Counted from the stretch's first letter, positions 12,967-21,170 are shown. The stretch: 22,235 nt of DNA from RGIG250 sp045616885 (GCA_045616885.1 JAZLHS010000013.1:1-22235); one strand, 5' to 3'. The notes: generated by a model not told the origin, from the sequence alone. Made by a program: numbers and translations.

Positions 12967-13569
12967 GTGCAAGCAGAAAAATCGAAGTGCGACTATGAAG
13001 TCGTGGGCTCTCCTTTTGTTCATAAGGTTTTCCTGACTGTGACGATGTTCCTGTTCTGGTATATCCTGTCAGGCCGGGACGAAACGAAGTTCCTGATATA
13101 CGGAGGCATCACGGCGGTGGTGACGACGATGGTCACATATCCGCTGCTACTGGTGCCGAATCAGGAGAAGAACAAATGCTACTTCATCTTCGGGGTAAGT
13201 CCGGTGAAGGGACTGTGCTACTTCTTCTGGCTCATGTATCAGCTGGTGATGGCGAATATCGACGTCCTTCTGGCGACGACCGATCAGGAGCTGGCTATTG
13301 ACCCGAAGGTACTGAAGTTCCGCTTCACGGTAGACAATCCGGTGGCTTCGGTGGTGCTGGCAAACTCCATCACGCTGACACCGGGTACTGTAACGATGGA
13401 TGTTACCAACGACGGTGTCTACACCATCCATGCACTTACGCCGGGAGCGGCAGACGGAATAATTTCCGGAGACTTCCCGGCTCATGTTGCCAGCCTCTTC
13501 GGCGAGGAAAATGACTTCCTCATGCTGGACGATGGCAGCGATACGGGAGCAAAGGAGGCGAAAGCATGA
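12967..13569 (+). CDS. mrpE: Mrp antiporter subunit E
   Basis: A 200-residue membrane protein, first in the antiporter operon. Two or three membrane segments fill residues of about 18-65 and 80-105 (FLTVTMFLFWYILSG; GLCYFFWLMYQLVMANIDVL), followed by a cytoplasmic domain with the MrpE pattern: VLANSITLTPGTVTMDV and YTIHALTP. MrpE is a small accessory subunit of the cation/proton antiporter complex. GTG 12967 is chosen over the upstream in-frame GTG 12958 because AAGGGTGG lies right before it. An acidic linker (LMLDDGSDTGAKEAKA) ends the protein, and its stop overlaps the next start (ATGA). Confidence 0.9.
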   Translation: MQAEKSKCDYEVVGSPFVHKVFLTVTMFLFWYILSGRDETKFLIYGGITAVVTTMVTYPLLLVPNQEKNKCYFIFGVSPVKGLCYFFWLMYQLVMANIDVLLATTDQELAIDPKVLKFRFTVDNPVASVVLANSITLTPGTVTMDVTNDGVYTIHALTPGAADGIISGDFPAHVASLFGEENDFLMLDDGSDTGAKEAKA

Positions 13570-13829
13570 ATGCCATTTTCATCACGATGATGGTGGCCAT
13601 CATCTTCATCATCGGCTCGATGCTGCAGCGCCTGTTCCAGGGTCCGACCGTGTACGACAGAATGAACAGCTTGGGTGTCATCGGCGCAGACACGATACTC
13701 CTGCTTGTGCTGTTCGGGTATGTGGACGGGCGGCCGGACATGTATGTTGATATCAGTATTTCTTACGCCATGCTGGGCTTCGTGGGCTCAGTCATTCTGG
13801 CGAAGTTCTTGGGGGGGAAGAAAGCATGA
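13566..13829 (+). CDS. mrpF: Mrp antiporter subunit F
   Basis: An 87-residue protein with three membrane segments. The motif GPTVYDRMNSLGVIGADT between the first and second segments is the hallmark of MrpF. It overlaps MrpE by four bases (ATGA) and MrpG by four, so translation is coupled. In Bacillus-type Mrp complexes this subunit belongs to the membrane core. Confidence 0.92.
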   Translation: MNAIFITMMVAIIFIIGSMLQRLFQGPTVYDRMNSLGVIGADTILLLVLFGYVDGRPDMYVDISISYAMLGFVGSVILAKFLGGKKA

Positions 13830-14242
13830 TTTTCGGAATCAGCTGTGATGCGATTCGCGAGGCTGTGGCCGGAATATTCCTGCTGTCGGGTCTGATATTC
13901 TTCATCGGCTCGGCTATCGGTATGCTGCGCCTCCCGGATTTCTACTGCCGTATTCATGCCTCAGGCAACAGTGAGACGCTGGGCTCGATGCTTGCCTTCA
14001 TCGGCATGATGATATATGAGGGTGCGACCCTGACGAGCCTGAAGATAGCCTTCGTCTTCCTGCTGGTGTTCCTGGCGAACCCGATAGGCTCCCACATCCT
14101 TAGCAAGTCGGCCTACAAGTCGGGCTATCCGGTCTGGACGCTGAAGTCCAAGGATGCCGACAAAGCCATCGGCGCACCGCCTAAGGGGCACAGCGCAGAT
14201 GAGCCGGTAGGCAATCTGGATCAGCCGGAGGAGGAGAAGTAA
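13826..14242 (+). CDS. mrpG: Mrp antiporter subunit G
   Basis: A 138-residue protein with three membrane segments. The signature GMLRLPDFYCRIHASGNSET after the first segment identifies MrpG. After the last segment comes NPIGSHILSKSAY, then a polar tail of about 40 residues (KSKDADKAIGAPPKGHSADE...), longer than the short end I expect in the family. It overlaps mrpF by four bases and abuts the next gene with no gap. Confidence 0.9.
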   Translation: MIFGISCDAIREAVAGIFLLSGLIFFIGSAIGMLRLPDFYCRIHASGNSETLGSMLAFIGMMIYEGATLTSLKIAFVFLLVFLANPIGSHILSKSAYKSGYPVWTLKSKDADKAIGAPPKGHSADEPVGNLDQPEEEK

Positions 14243-14485
14243 ATGCAGATATATCTCGTCGAAGCAGCACTCCTCATCATCCTGATCCTCATTACCTGTG
14301 CGGTAATATTCTGCAAGGATATATTGAGTGCTTCCATAATATACAGCGCCTTCAGCTTCTGTGCTGTGCTGCTGTATCTGATGATGGGTTCTCCGGATGT
14401 GGCCTTTACCGAGGCCGTCATCGGAACGATTTCAACGATATTCTTCGTAGCGTCGTTGAAGAAGATAGACAGGTGGTGTGAGTAA
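14243..14485 (+). CDS. MbhD-like (DUF4040) subunit, part of a split MrpA
   Basis: An 80-residue membrane protein with GSPDVAFTEAVIGTISTIFF, the diagnostic stretch of the DUF4040/MbhD domain. In Bacillus MrpA this domain lies in the C-terminal half of one long protein; here it is a gene of its own, as in archaeal-type Mrp and membrane-bound hydrogenase operons. It has three short membrane segments. The stop overlaps the next start by one base (TAATG). Confidence 0.88.
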   Translation: MQIYLVEAALLIILILITCAVIFCKDILSASIIYSAFSFCAVLLYLMMGSPDVAFTEAVIGTISTIFFVASLKKIDRWCE

Positions 14486-14808
14486 TGCGAGGACTTGTTG
14501 CAGTCATTCTGGCGGTCATTACCGCGACCTTCTGCTCGGTCGTCTCGAATCTGCCGCCCATCGGCGATGCCAATTCGGCTCCGAACAAGCATGTAACCCC
14601 GACCTATATTGAGCGAAGCGCTGAAGATACCGGCTCACCGAACATCGTTACCGGCGTCATCATCGACTACCGCGGATTTGATACTATGTGGGAGACCTCA
14701 GTAATGTTCCTGGCCGGTCTCACCACGGTGCTCATTCTCACCCGCAACCCGGTCGGCCGTCGGCCGGAGGAGGAGTCTGTAGCAGAAGCAGGGACGGTGA
14801 TTAAATGA
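14485..14808 (+). CDS. MbhE-like subunit, part of a split MrpA
   Basis: A 107-residue protein with a membrane segment at the N-terminus, a polar outer loop, then SPNIVTGVIIDYRGFDTMWE and a second membrane segment. The V-IIDYRGFDT-WE stretch is the MbhE motif, which in MrpA follows the DUF4040 part. Together with the gene before it, it supplies the C-terminal part of MrpA. It overlaps mrpB by four bases (ATGA). Confidence 0.85.
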   Translation: MRGLVAVILAVITATFCSVVSNLPPIGDANSAPNKHVTPTYIERSAEDTGSPNIVTGVIIDYRGFDTMWETSVMFLAGLTTVLILTRNPVGRRPEEESVAEAGTVIK

Positions 14809-15266
14809 TTAAGCTGAAGGATCCCTTTGGCGGGATAATCTTAAATGTCGCTTTCCGTGCGCTGGTGCCCTTCACCATAGTCTACGGCATCTACGTCCTC
14901 TGCCTCGGTGAGTTCTCACCGGGCGGCGGCTTCCAGGCCGGTGCTCTGCTGTCGGTAGGCGTGCTGCTGGCTCGCCTCATTCTGGGCAGCGATGCGAAGT
15001 TCAATGTAGCCGGACAGACCTCTATTATCATGGCAGGCGTCGGTACATTCCTCTACGCCTTCACCGGCTGGCCCACCATCTTCGGCGGAGCCGACTACTT
15101 CCTTGATTACAACTTCATGCCGATTCATTTGGAACCGGCCCACGAGATGCATGCTCTGGCTATATTTATGATTGAAATCGGCGTAGCCATCTGCGTCATG
15201 ATGACGATCATCAATCTCTTGGATTCAATAGTGAAAATGGGGGATGACGATGGACGTACTGAATGA
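14805..15266 (+). CDS. mrpB: Mrp antiporter subunit B
   Basis: A 153-residue membrane protein with four segments. GEFSPGGGFQAGALLSVGVLL near residues 36-56 is the MrpB signature, and HEMHALAIFMIEIGVAICV forms the last segment. It would pack beside MrpC and the MbhE-like subunit in the membrane arm. Its end overlaps the start of mrpC. Confidence 0.92.
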   Translation: MIKLKDPFGGIILNVAFRALVPFTIVYGIYVLCLGEFSPGGGFQAGALLSVGVLLARLILGSDAKFNVAGQTSIIMAGVGTFLYAFTGWPTIFGGADYFLDYNFMPIHLEPAHEMHALAIFMIEIGVAICVMMTIINLLDSIVKMGDDDGRTE

Positions 15267-15624
15267 ATTTTTGAAGACCAGAGGCATCTACTCTCTGGTC
15301 ATGGTGCTGTTCTTCCTAGGGGTCTACGGTATGGTCCTCAGCAAGAACTATATGAAGAAGCTGATGGCGATGAATGTCATGCAGGTCGCTGTCATCTACT
15401 TCTACCTGTGCTTCGCGCAGAAGGATGGAGCGATGATACCTATCCAGAACGGTGTCACCACCAATCCGGATGCCTATATCAACCCGCTTCCCCACGGCCT
15501 GATGCTGACGGCCATCGTCGTCAGTCTGGGTACTACCGGCGTGGCCATTGCGCTCCTGATGCGCATTAAGGAAATTTACGGCTCGGTAGAGGAGAAAGAG
15601 GTACTTAGGAGGGCTAGCCAATGA
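15250..15624 (+). CDS. mrpC: Mrp antiporter subunit C (NuoK-like)
   Basis: A 124-residue protein with three membrane segments, related to the NuoK subunit of complex I (YSLVMVLFFLGVYGMVLSKNYMKKLMAMNVMQVAVIYFYL; then NPLPHGLMLTAIVVSLGTTGVAIAL). The NPLPHGLMLTAIVV block is typical of MrpC. ATG 15250 is preferred to ATG 15244 because GGGGGA lies at a proper distance. It overlaps mrpB by 17 bases and mrpD by four. Confidence 0.92.
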   Translation: MDVLNEFLKTRGIYSLVMVLFFLGVYGMVLSKNYMKKLMAMNVMQVAVIYFYLCFAQKDGAMIPIQNGVTTNPDAYINPLPHGLMLTAIVVSLGTTGVAIALLMRIKEIYGSVEEKEVLRRASQ

Positions 15625-17114
15625 GTCAGCACGCTCCTATTTTCGTCGTACTCCTGCCGCTGACAGCGGCGCTGCTCTGTATGCTCTTCAGCCGGATAAG
15701 CCGCAATCTGGGCGCTTATCTCATCATCGCCTCCATCGCCGGTGCGCTGGCCAGTGCGGTGACGGTACTGAATCAGGTGGTAGCGGCCGGCGGCAAGGCT
15801 ATCCACTACACTATGGGCGGCTGGATGCCTCCTATCGGTATTGAGTTCGTCCTCGACCCGCTGAACAGTGTTCTGCTGGTGCTCATCACCTTCATATCCT
15901 TGCTGGTGTCCTTCTACGGACTGCCCTTCGTGAAGGATGAGGACTGGCTCCATGTAGGCGGCTACTACACGCTCTTCGGTCTGCTCACCGTAGGTCTCTG
16001 CGGCATGATTGCTACCGGCGACGTATTTAACCTCTACGTATACCTCGAAATAATGTCCCTGTCGGGCTACGGTCTTATCGCTCTGGGCGGCAAGAAGTCC
16101 ATGCTGGCAGCATTCCGATATCTCCTTATCGGTACCATCGGCGCTTCTCTCTACCTGCTGGGCGTCGGCTATCTCTACGCTATGACCGGTACCCTGAACA
16201 TGGCTGATCTGGCCGCACTCATTGGGCCGCATCTCCATTCTCCGCTGTTTGCTATGGCGGTGGGCTGCCTCATTATCGGCTTCGGTATCAAGATGGCTCT
16301 GTTCCCGCTCCACGGCTGGCAGCCTGATGCGTACACCTTCAGCCATCCCGGTGCAGCGGCATTCATCGCCGGCTGCATGAGCAAGGCTCCGGCCTATGCG
16401 ATGATTCGCTTCGTGTACTACATCTTTCAGGTGAACAACCCGGTAATGCGGTCGGCACTTGATATCATCGGTATCCTCGGCGTGGGCGGTATGCTCATCG
16501 GCTCCTTCATGGCGCTGGCCATGCGAGACTTCCGCCGAATGCTGGCATACTCCTCTGTAGCTCAGATAGGCTACATCGCTATGGGTATTTCCATGGGCAA
16601 TATGTACGGCTTCATCGGTGCAGTTCTCCACATGATAAATCACGCCCTGATGAAGAGCGGTCTGTTCCTTGTCATCGGCGGTATCGTCTACCGCTTCGGT
16701 GTCGTCAACCTCTACCGTCTCGGCGGTATGAATAAGAAGCTGACTATATCCACCATTACTGTTGTGCTGTGCGCCCTGTCCATGATAGGTCTGCCGCCCA
16801 CAGCCGGATTCTTCAGCAAATGGTATCTGATGATGGGCGCCTGGACCAGTCAGAACTACTTCTACATGGTAGTGCTGGTCATCAGCTCCCTCCTGAATGC
16901 TATCTATTTCTTCCGCATCATTGAGCAGATGTTCGTTCAGCGTGAGGCCAGCCTCCCGGATGTCCATCCCCATGAGGGCAAGCTGGGACTGCCGGTGCCG
17001 ATGGCTATCCCTCTGGCGGTCATCGGTCTCACCGTCCTCTTCTTGGGCTGGTACAGTGCGGATATTATCAATGGCATTATTAAGCTTGGCTTGCCGGAGG
17101 TGTTCCTGAGATGA
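15621..17114 (+). CDS. mrpD: Mrp antiporter subunit D (first antiporter-like subunit)
   Basis: A 497-residue protein of the NuoL/M/N antiporter-like family with about 14 membrane segments. The charged residues of the proton path are all present: E143 in YVYLEIMSLSGYG, K224 in FGIKMALFPLHGW, K255 in GCMSKAPAYAMIR, K345 in HALMKSGLFL and K400 in GFFSKWYLM. E143 and K224 fit the essential glutamate and lysine described for Bacillus MrpD (about E137 and K219). It probably exchanges cations for protons together with the rest of the complex. Overlaps of four bases at both ends show tight coupling. Confidence 0.92.
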   Translation: MSQHAPIFVVLLPLTAALLCMLFSRISRNLGAYLIIASIAGALASAVTVLNQVVAAGGKAIHYTMGGWMPPIGIEFVLDPLNSVLLVLITFISLLVSFYGLPFVKDEDWLHVGGYYTLFGLLTVGLCGMIATGDVFNLYVYLEIMSLSGYGLIALGGKKSMLAAFRYLLIGTIGASLYLLGVGYLYAMTGTLNMADLAALIGPHLHSPLFAMAVGCLIIGFGIKMALFPLHGWQPDAYTFSHPGAAAFIAGCMSKAPAYAMIRFVYYIFQVNNPVMRSALDIIGILGVGGMLIGSFMALAMRDFRRMLAYSSVAQIGYIAMGISMGNMYGFIGAVLHMINHALMKSGLFLVIGGIVYRFGVVNLYRLGGMNKKLTISTITVVLCALSMIGLPPTAGFFSKWYLMMGAWTSQNYFYMVVLVISSLLNAIYFFRIIEQMFVQREASLPDVHPHEGKLGLPVPMAIPLAVIGLTVLFLGWYSADIINGIIKLGLPEVFLR

Positions 17115-18619
17115 CAATAGTTGACGCTCGGCCCTTCCTGGCGGTAGGAGTAACACTCTTTGCAGCAATTCTTATCTCCTTCAGCCGCCGCTGGCCAAAT
17201 GTTCGTGAGTCTTGGAGCGCAATCGCCTCCGTTATCAAGTTCGGTATCATCCTGTCGATGCTGCCGGGAGTTCTCGCGGGAGATGTCTACACCTACACCC
17301 TCTGTCAGCTGACGGATACTGTGGGCTTCACCCTCCGCACCGACCCCGCGGGCATGATATTCGCCGTACTGGCGTCCATGCTGTGGGTACCTATGAACTT
17401 CTACTCCATCGGCTATATGCGCTGCAATCAGGAGCGTGAGCAGACCGGCTACTTCGCCGCCTTTGCTCTCTGCATGAGCGCTGTCATGGGTATCGCCATG
17501 GCAGAAAATCTCCTGACCTTCTTCGTATTCTATGAGCTGCTGACTCTCGCCAGCTATCCGCTGGTTCTCCACAAGAGAAATCAGGACGCTCTCTCCGCCA
17601 GCCGGAAATACCTCATCTACACTCTCATTTCCGGTCAGCTCTTCCTTGTCGGTATCGTCGCTGTATACTGCATCGCCGGTACCATGAGCTTCACACCGGG
17701 CGGCTTCCTTACCTCCGGTATGGCTCCTCGCTGGGTGCTGCAGGGAATCTTCGTGCTGATGATTCTCGCCGGCTCCGTAAAGGCAGCGGTAATGCCGCTC
17801 CACGGCTGGCTCCCGGCCGCGATGATTGCACCTACTCCGGTATCCGCTCTGCTCCATGCGGTAGCAGTTGTTAAGACCGGCGTATTCAGCGTACTGCGTA
17901 TCATCGGCTTCGTCTTCGGCCCGCAGCTTTTGTCGGAGATAAATATCATTGACTTCGTTTCTTGGGCGGCAGCCGGCACCATGCTGGTGTCCTCCCTCAT
18001 CGCTATCCGTCAGGATCACCTGAAGCGACGCCTTGCCTTCTCAACTATCGGTCAGCTGTCCTACATCGTACTTGGTGCATCCCTCCTGTCGCCGCTGGCG
18101 ATAAAGGGTGCCTATATGCATCTGGTGGCTCATGCCGTCATGAAGATTACCCTCTTCATGTGCGCCGGTCTCATCATTGCCCGTACTCACCGCAACAATA
18201 TCAGTGAGCTGTACGGCATAGGCAAGAAGCTGCCGGTGACGATGGCCTGCTTTACCATAGCATCGCTGGGTATAGCGGGTATGCCATTCATCGTGGGCTT
18301 CGTCAGTAAGTGGAATCTGGCGCTGGGTGCACTTCAGGCCGGCAAGCCTATCTATGTACTGGTGTGGGTAGCTTCCGCAATCCTTGCAGCGGCTTATCTC
18401 CTGCCGGTATGCCAGATGGCCTACTTCCGGGATGACCCGGAGGAGAAGTTCCGCAAGTATGGTGCGCACAGCAATGCAATGCTGATTCCTATCTGCATTA
18501 CCACAATCATTGCAATTCTCTTGGGCGTCGTCCCGAATATATACCCGCACTTCTACGAGCTGTCCGATATGGCAGCTAAGACGATATGTGCCGGATGGAC
18601 TGCAGGGGGGTGGCAATAA
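17111..18619 (+). CDS. Second antiporter-like subunit (NuoL/MrpA-N type)
   Basis: A 502-residue membrane protein of the same family. All key residues are kept: E142 in VFYELLTLASYP, K224 in GSVKAAVMPLHGW, K255 in LLHAVAVVKTGVF, K345 in HAVMKITLF and K400 in GFVSKWNLA. The LLHAVAVVKTGVF wording is closer to NuoL and the N-terminal part of MrpA than to MrpD. It therefore probably replaces the MrpA N-terminal half that is missing from the operon front. The NuoL lateral helix is not seen. It overlaps mrpD by four bases and its stop shares one base with the next start. Confidence 0.88.
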   Translation: MTIVDARPFLAVGVTLFAAILISFSRRWPNVRESWSAIASVIKFGIILSMLPGVLAGDVYTYTLCQLTDTVGFTLRTDPAGMIFAVLASMLWVPMNFYSIGYMRCNQEREQTGYFAAFALCMSAVMGIAMAENLLTFFVFYELLTLASYPLVLHKRNQDALSASRKYLIYTLISGQLFLVGIVAVYCIAGTMSFTPGGFLTSGMAPRWVLQGIFVLMILAGSVKAAVMPLHGWLPAAMIAPTPVSALLHAVAVVKTGVFSVLRIIGFVFGPQLLSEINIIDFVSWAAAGTMLVSSLIAIRQDHLKRRLAFSTIGQLSYIVLGASLLSPLAIKGAYMHLVAHAVMKITLFMCAGLIIARTHRNNISELYGIGKKLPVTMACFTIASLGIAGMPFIVGFVSKWNLALGALQAGKPIYVLVWVASAILAAAYLLPVCQMAYFRDDPEEKFRKYGAHSNAMLIPICITTIIAILLGVVPNIYPHFYELSDMAAKTICAGWTAGGWQ

Positions 18620-18861
18620 TGAATAAGACAAAAGCCTATGCGCTCTGCATAATCTTCCTCGTCATCGGCATTGCCGGCGAAGTCGCCCTCAGTCACGGAC
18701 ATCACGAGAGCCCGGCATGGTGGCCGCTGCCCTTCGGCGTTTCTACCGGTATGGGCTTCATCGGCTGCTGGATTCTCATCATTGTGGCCAAGCTGATAAT
18801 GGCTCCGCTGCTCCAGAAGGAGCCGGACTACTACGATGAGGGAGGTGAGGAGGATGACTGA
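18619..18861 (+). CDS. Small membrane protein of unknown function in the Mrp operon
   Basis: An 80-residue protein that I do not recognise. Two membrane segments (about residues 7-24 and 44-65) flank a histidine-rich outer loop, SHGHHESPAWWPLPFG, and the tail is acidic (EPDYYDEGGEEDD). It starts with TAATG overlap after the second antiporter-like gene and its end overlaps the third by eight bases, so it is made with them and is probably a linker or accessory subunit. GGGGGGTGG before ATG 18619 serves as the ribosome binding site. The HGHH loop could bind metal ions, but this is only a guess. Confidence 0.82.
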   Translation: MNKTKAYALCIIFLVIGIAGEVALSHGHHESPAWWPLPFGVSTGMGFIGCWILIIVAKLIMAPLLQKEPDYYDEGGEEDD

Positions 18862-20587
18862 GATGCATCCCGGTCTGATCCTGATACTCACCGGCATCAT
18901 CGCCTGTATCGTTCCCGATGCATTGCGGAAAATCGTCCTGCCCCTCGGCCCTATCGCTGCACTTGTTGTAGCACTGGGCATGAATGTAGGAACCGATTTG
19001 ACGATGCCCTTCGTCAGGGACTATGTATTCCACTTCTATCATGTAGACAAGCTCAGCTACGTCTTCTGCATGATATTCGCCATCATGGCGGCGGTGGGCG
19101 GTATCTACTCCGCACACAACAAGAGCCGCATGGAGGCACTCTGCTCGATGGCTTATGCCGGCGGTGCGCTGGGCGTCACCCTTGCCGGTGACTGGCTGAC
19201 CTTCATCTTCTTCTGGGAGCTGCTGGCCGTCACCTCCGTATTCCTCGTCTGGCTCAATCGTGCGCCGGCTTCCCGCAAGGCAGCCTTCCGCTATATTCTC
19301 GTCCACATGCTGGGCGGTAATATCCTGCTGGCCGGTATCTTCCTGAAGCTGGCTCAGCATCAGCCGATGGTCGGAAATATCGTCGGCGGCCCCCATGACG
19401 CAGCCTTCTGGCTCATCGTCATCGGTATCGGACTCAATGCGGCCATCCCGCCGCTCAATGCTTGGCTGGTAGACGCTTATCCCGAAAGCACCATCACCGG
19501 CGGCGTATTCATGAGCTCCTTCACCACGAAGGTAGCAGTATACGCCCTCATCCGCGTGCTGGCCGGTGACCAGCTCCTCATGTGGCTGGGTGCAATCATG
19601 GCTCTCTACGGAGCCTGCTACGCTATCATGGAGAATGATATGCGCCGGCTCCTCAGCTACCATATCGTCAGTCAGGTAGGCTTCATGGTCTGCGGTGTCG
19701 GCATCGGCACCGACATGGCACTGAACGGTGCTTCCGCTCACGCCTTCAGCCATATTCTCTACAAATCCCTGCTCTTCATGTGCACCGGTGCCATCATCTA
19801 CGCTACCGGTATCCGGAAGATAAATCAGCTGGGCGGCATGGCGAAGAAGATGCCCTTCGTGGCCTTCTGCTTCTTCATCGCAGCCTTCTCCATCTCCGGT
19901 GTGCCCCTCTTCAACGGCTTCATCAGTAAGACCATTACCATTGCAGCCGCAGCTGAGGCCGGACATCACACTATCTACGAGCTGCTGGAGCTGGCCAGTG
20001 TCGGTACCTTCCTCTCCATCACTCTGAAGATGGGCTACTTCATCTTCCTGCGTAAGTACGAGGATGTGAAGCTCATCGCCGAAGTCCCCAAGAATATGTA
20101 TGTGGCTATGGGAATTGGTGCAGCCCTCTGTACCGTCTACGGCGTAATGCCGGATCTCCTGTACCGCTATCTGCCATTCCCGGGTCTGACCTATCAGCCC
20201 TTCGAGGCCGGTCACATCTTCGGCTATGTGCAGATATTCGCGGCTACGACCATTCCCTTCATCATGTTCCTGCCCCGGATGGAGCCTCATACGGCGCTCA
20301 GTCTGGACACCGACTGGTTCTATCGCAAGCCCTTTGCCTTCATCATCTATCGCCTCAGCGCTCTCTGCTGCGCACTGAGCACGGCTCTCAGCATGGCCTG
20401 GGGTGCGGGCACTGCCAAGGTAATGAAGCTCACGGAGAACCCCATGGAGTTCCTAGATGCCAAGCCCTTCCGCAAGCGGAATCGCTTCTACGCCCGGAAC
20501 TACCGTACCGCTATTGCCGACCCCACCATGATTATTCTCACGGTGCTGGTCAGCATCATCGGCTTCCTCTTGACGAGATTGCAGTAA
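18854..20587 (+). CDS. Third antiporter-like subunit, MrpD-related, long form
   Basis: A 577-residue membrane protein of the NuoL/M/N family and the last gene of the operon. E122 (FFWELLAVTSVF), K226 (SSFTTKVAVYALIR), K304 (HILYKSLLFM) and K359 (NGFISKTITI) are present. The lysine of membrane helix 7 is replaced by N195 in GIGLNAAIPPLNAWLVDAYPE, so its proton path differs from that of the two sister proteins. The C-terminal 150 residues add extra helices and a basic loop (KPFRKRNRFYARNYR). GGAGGTGA at 18841-18848 supports ATG 18854; ATG 18863 is also possible, with AGGAGG nine bases before it. Confidence 0.88.
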   Translation: MTEMHPGLILILTGIIACIVPDALRKIVLPLGPIAALVVALGMNVGTDLTMPFVRDYVFHFYHVDKLSYVFCMIFAIMAAVGGIYSAHNKSRMEALCSMAYAGGALGVTLAGDWLTFIFFWELLAVTSVFLVWLNRAPASRKAAFRYILVHMLGGNILLAGIFLKLAQHQPMVGNIVGGPHDAAFWLIVIGIGLNAAIPPLNAWLVDAYPESTITGGVFMSSFTTKVAVYALIRVLAGDQLLMWLGAIMALYGACYAIMENDMRRLLSYHIVSQVGFMVCGVGIGTDMALNGASAHAFSHILYKSLLFMCTGAIIYATGIRKINQLGGMAKKMPFVAFCFFIAAFSISGVPLFNGFISKTITIAAAAEAGHHTIYELLELASVGTFLSITLKMGYFIFLRKYEDVKLIAEVPKNMYVAMGIGAALCTVYGVMPDLLYRYLPFPGLTYQPFEAGHIFGYVQIFAATTIPFIMFLPRMEPHTALSLDTDWFYRKPFAFIIYRLSALCCALSTALSMAWGAGTAKVMKLTENPMEFLDAKPFRKRNRFYARNYRTAIADPTMIILTVLVSIIGFLLTRLQ

Positions 20588-20594
20588 AAACAGC

Positions 20595-20640
20595 AAAGCC
20601 TCTCGACTGTCGATTGTTCGGCAGCGAGAGGCTTTTTCTT
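20595..20640 (+). terminator. Terminator of the Mrp operon
   Basis: AAAGCCTCTCG (20595-20605) pairs with CGAGAGGCTTT (20625-20635), followed by TTCTTTT. It lies seven bases past the last stop, so the operon ends without further genes. Confidence 0.92.
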
Positions 20641-20660
20641 TTGATGTGAGAAAAGCAAAT

Positions 20661-20687
20661 AAAAATACCGGCCATATTGGTCGGTAT
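20661..20687 (-). terminator. Terminator of the XRE regulator gene
   Basis: ATACCGGCC (20665-20673) pairs with GGTCGGTAT (20679-20687; one G-T pair) around ATATT. On the minus strand it is followed by TTTTATTT. The stem directly follows the stop codon. Confidence 0.8.
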
Positions 20688-21041
20688 CTAAATAACATAT
20701 CTGTATTCGCGGCTTGCTGTATCCTCTACAGCACATTTTCCACGAGCGTCAAGAACTCTGTATTTTTCTATAAGAGCAAACTCAGACGGCGAGATTTCTT
20801 GCGTGGAAGGTCGTTCTGAAGCAGAAGAAGTCGGTATCGCCAGCAGTGTGTCAGCCGATACACCGAAGTAAATAGCAATATCTCTGATTTCTGTATCTCT
20901 TGCAGGACGGGTGCCACGCTCTATACGGTTCAGCACACTCTGATGAATATGGACAGCCTTGGCCAGCTCGCCCTGCTGGATATTTCGCTCAATGCGCAGG
21001 TCATATATCCGTTGGCCTATAACAGATATCTTGCTCTCCAT
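20688..21041 (-). CDS. XRE-family transcriptional regulator
   Basis: A 117-residue DNA-binding protein. Residues of about 5-62 form a Cro/C1-type helix-turn-helix: GQRIYDLRIERNIQQGELAK, then VHIHQSVLNRIERGTRPARD, then IAIYFGVSADTLLAIP. After a polar linker comes a short helix (SEFALIEKYRVLDARGK) that may serve in dimer formation. ATG 21041 is preferred to the GTG two codons before it, since AAAGG lies at a better distance. It diverges from the flagellin gene, and several palindromes lie in the gap, so it may control flagellin, itself, or both. A minus-strand TATAAT at 21078-21073 could be its -10. Confidence 0.88.
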   Translation of the reverse strand: MESKISVIGQRIYDLRIERNIQQGELAKAVHIHQSVLNRIERGTRPARDTEIRDIAIYFGVSADTLLAIPTSSASERPSTQEISPSEFALIEKYRVLDARGKCAVEDTASREYRYVI

Positions 21042-21101
21042 AATCACCCAACCTTTCGTCTGCTTTTGCTATATTATAAATCAAAAGGGGGATAGCCTCG
21101 G

Positions 21102-21126
21102 ATAATTTTCCAATATGGAAAATTAT
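21102..21126. promoter_or_regulatory. Perfect palindrome upstream of the flagellin -35
   Basis: ATAATTTTCC (21102-21111) and GGAAAATTAT (21117-21126) pair around AATAT. It ends four bases before the flagellin -35. It could be an operator for the divergent XRE protein or an AT-rich UP element. Confidence 0.6.
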
Positions 21127-21130
21127 TTTC

Positions 21131-21159
21131 TTGACATTGCTGATTTAGCAAACTATAAT
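21131..21159 (+). promoter_or_regulatory. Consensus sigma-70-type promoter of flagellin
   Basis: TTGACA (21131-21136), 17 bases, TATAAT (21154-21159): a full match to the housekeeping promoter. No sigma-28 (TAAA...GCCGATAA) form is seen before the gene. The transcript would start near 21166. Confidence 0.88.
21137..21151. promoter_or_regulatory. TTGCT-N5-AGCAA operator, copy 1 (between -35 and -10)
   Basis: TTGCT (21137-21141) and AGCAA (21147-21151) flank GATTT, and fill the promoter spacer. The same arms recur at 21171-21185. A protein bound here would block RNA polymerase. Confidence 0.6.
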
Positions 21160-21170
21160 CAAACCATAGC

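Noticed and set aside
15576..17168. A 530-codon open frame on the minus strand across mrpD
   Set aside because: It is antisense to mrpD, is very rich in H, E, Q and D, and has no membrane or domain pattern. It is open only because of the codon use of mrpD. The similar frames at 16937-18019 and 18779-20290 are rejected for the same reason.
12967..20587. Membrane-bound hydrogenase or formate hydrogenlyase operon
   Set aside because: MbhD- and MbhE-like genes are present, but no NiFe subunits, ferredoxin-like subunits or maturation genes occur, and a terminator closes the operon.
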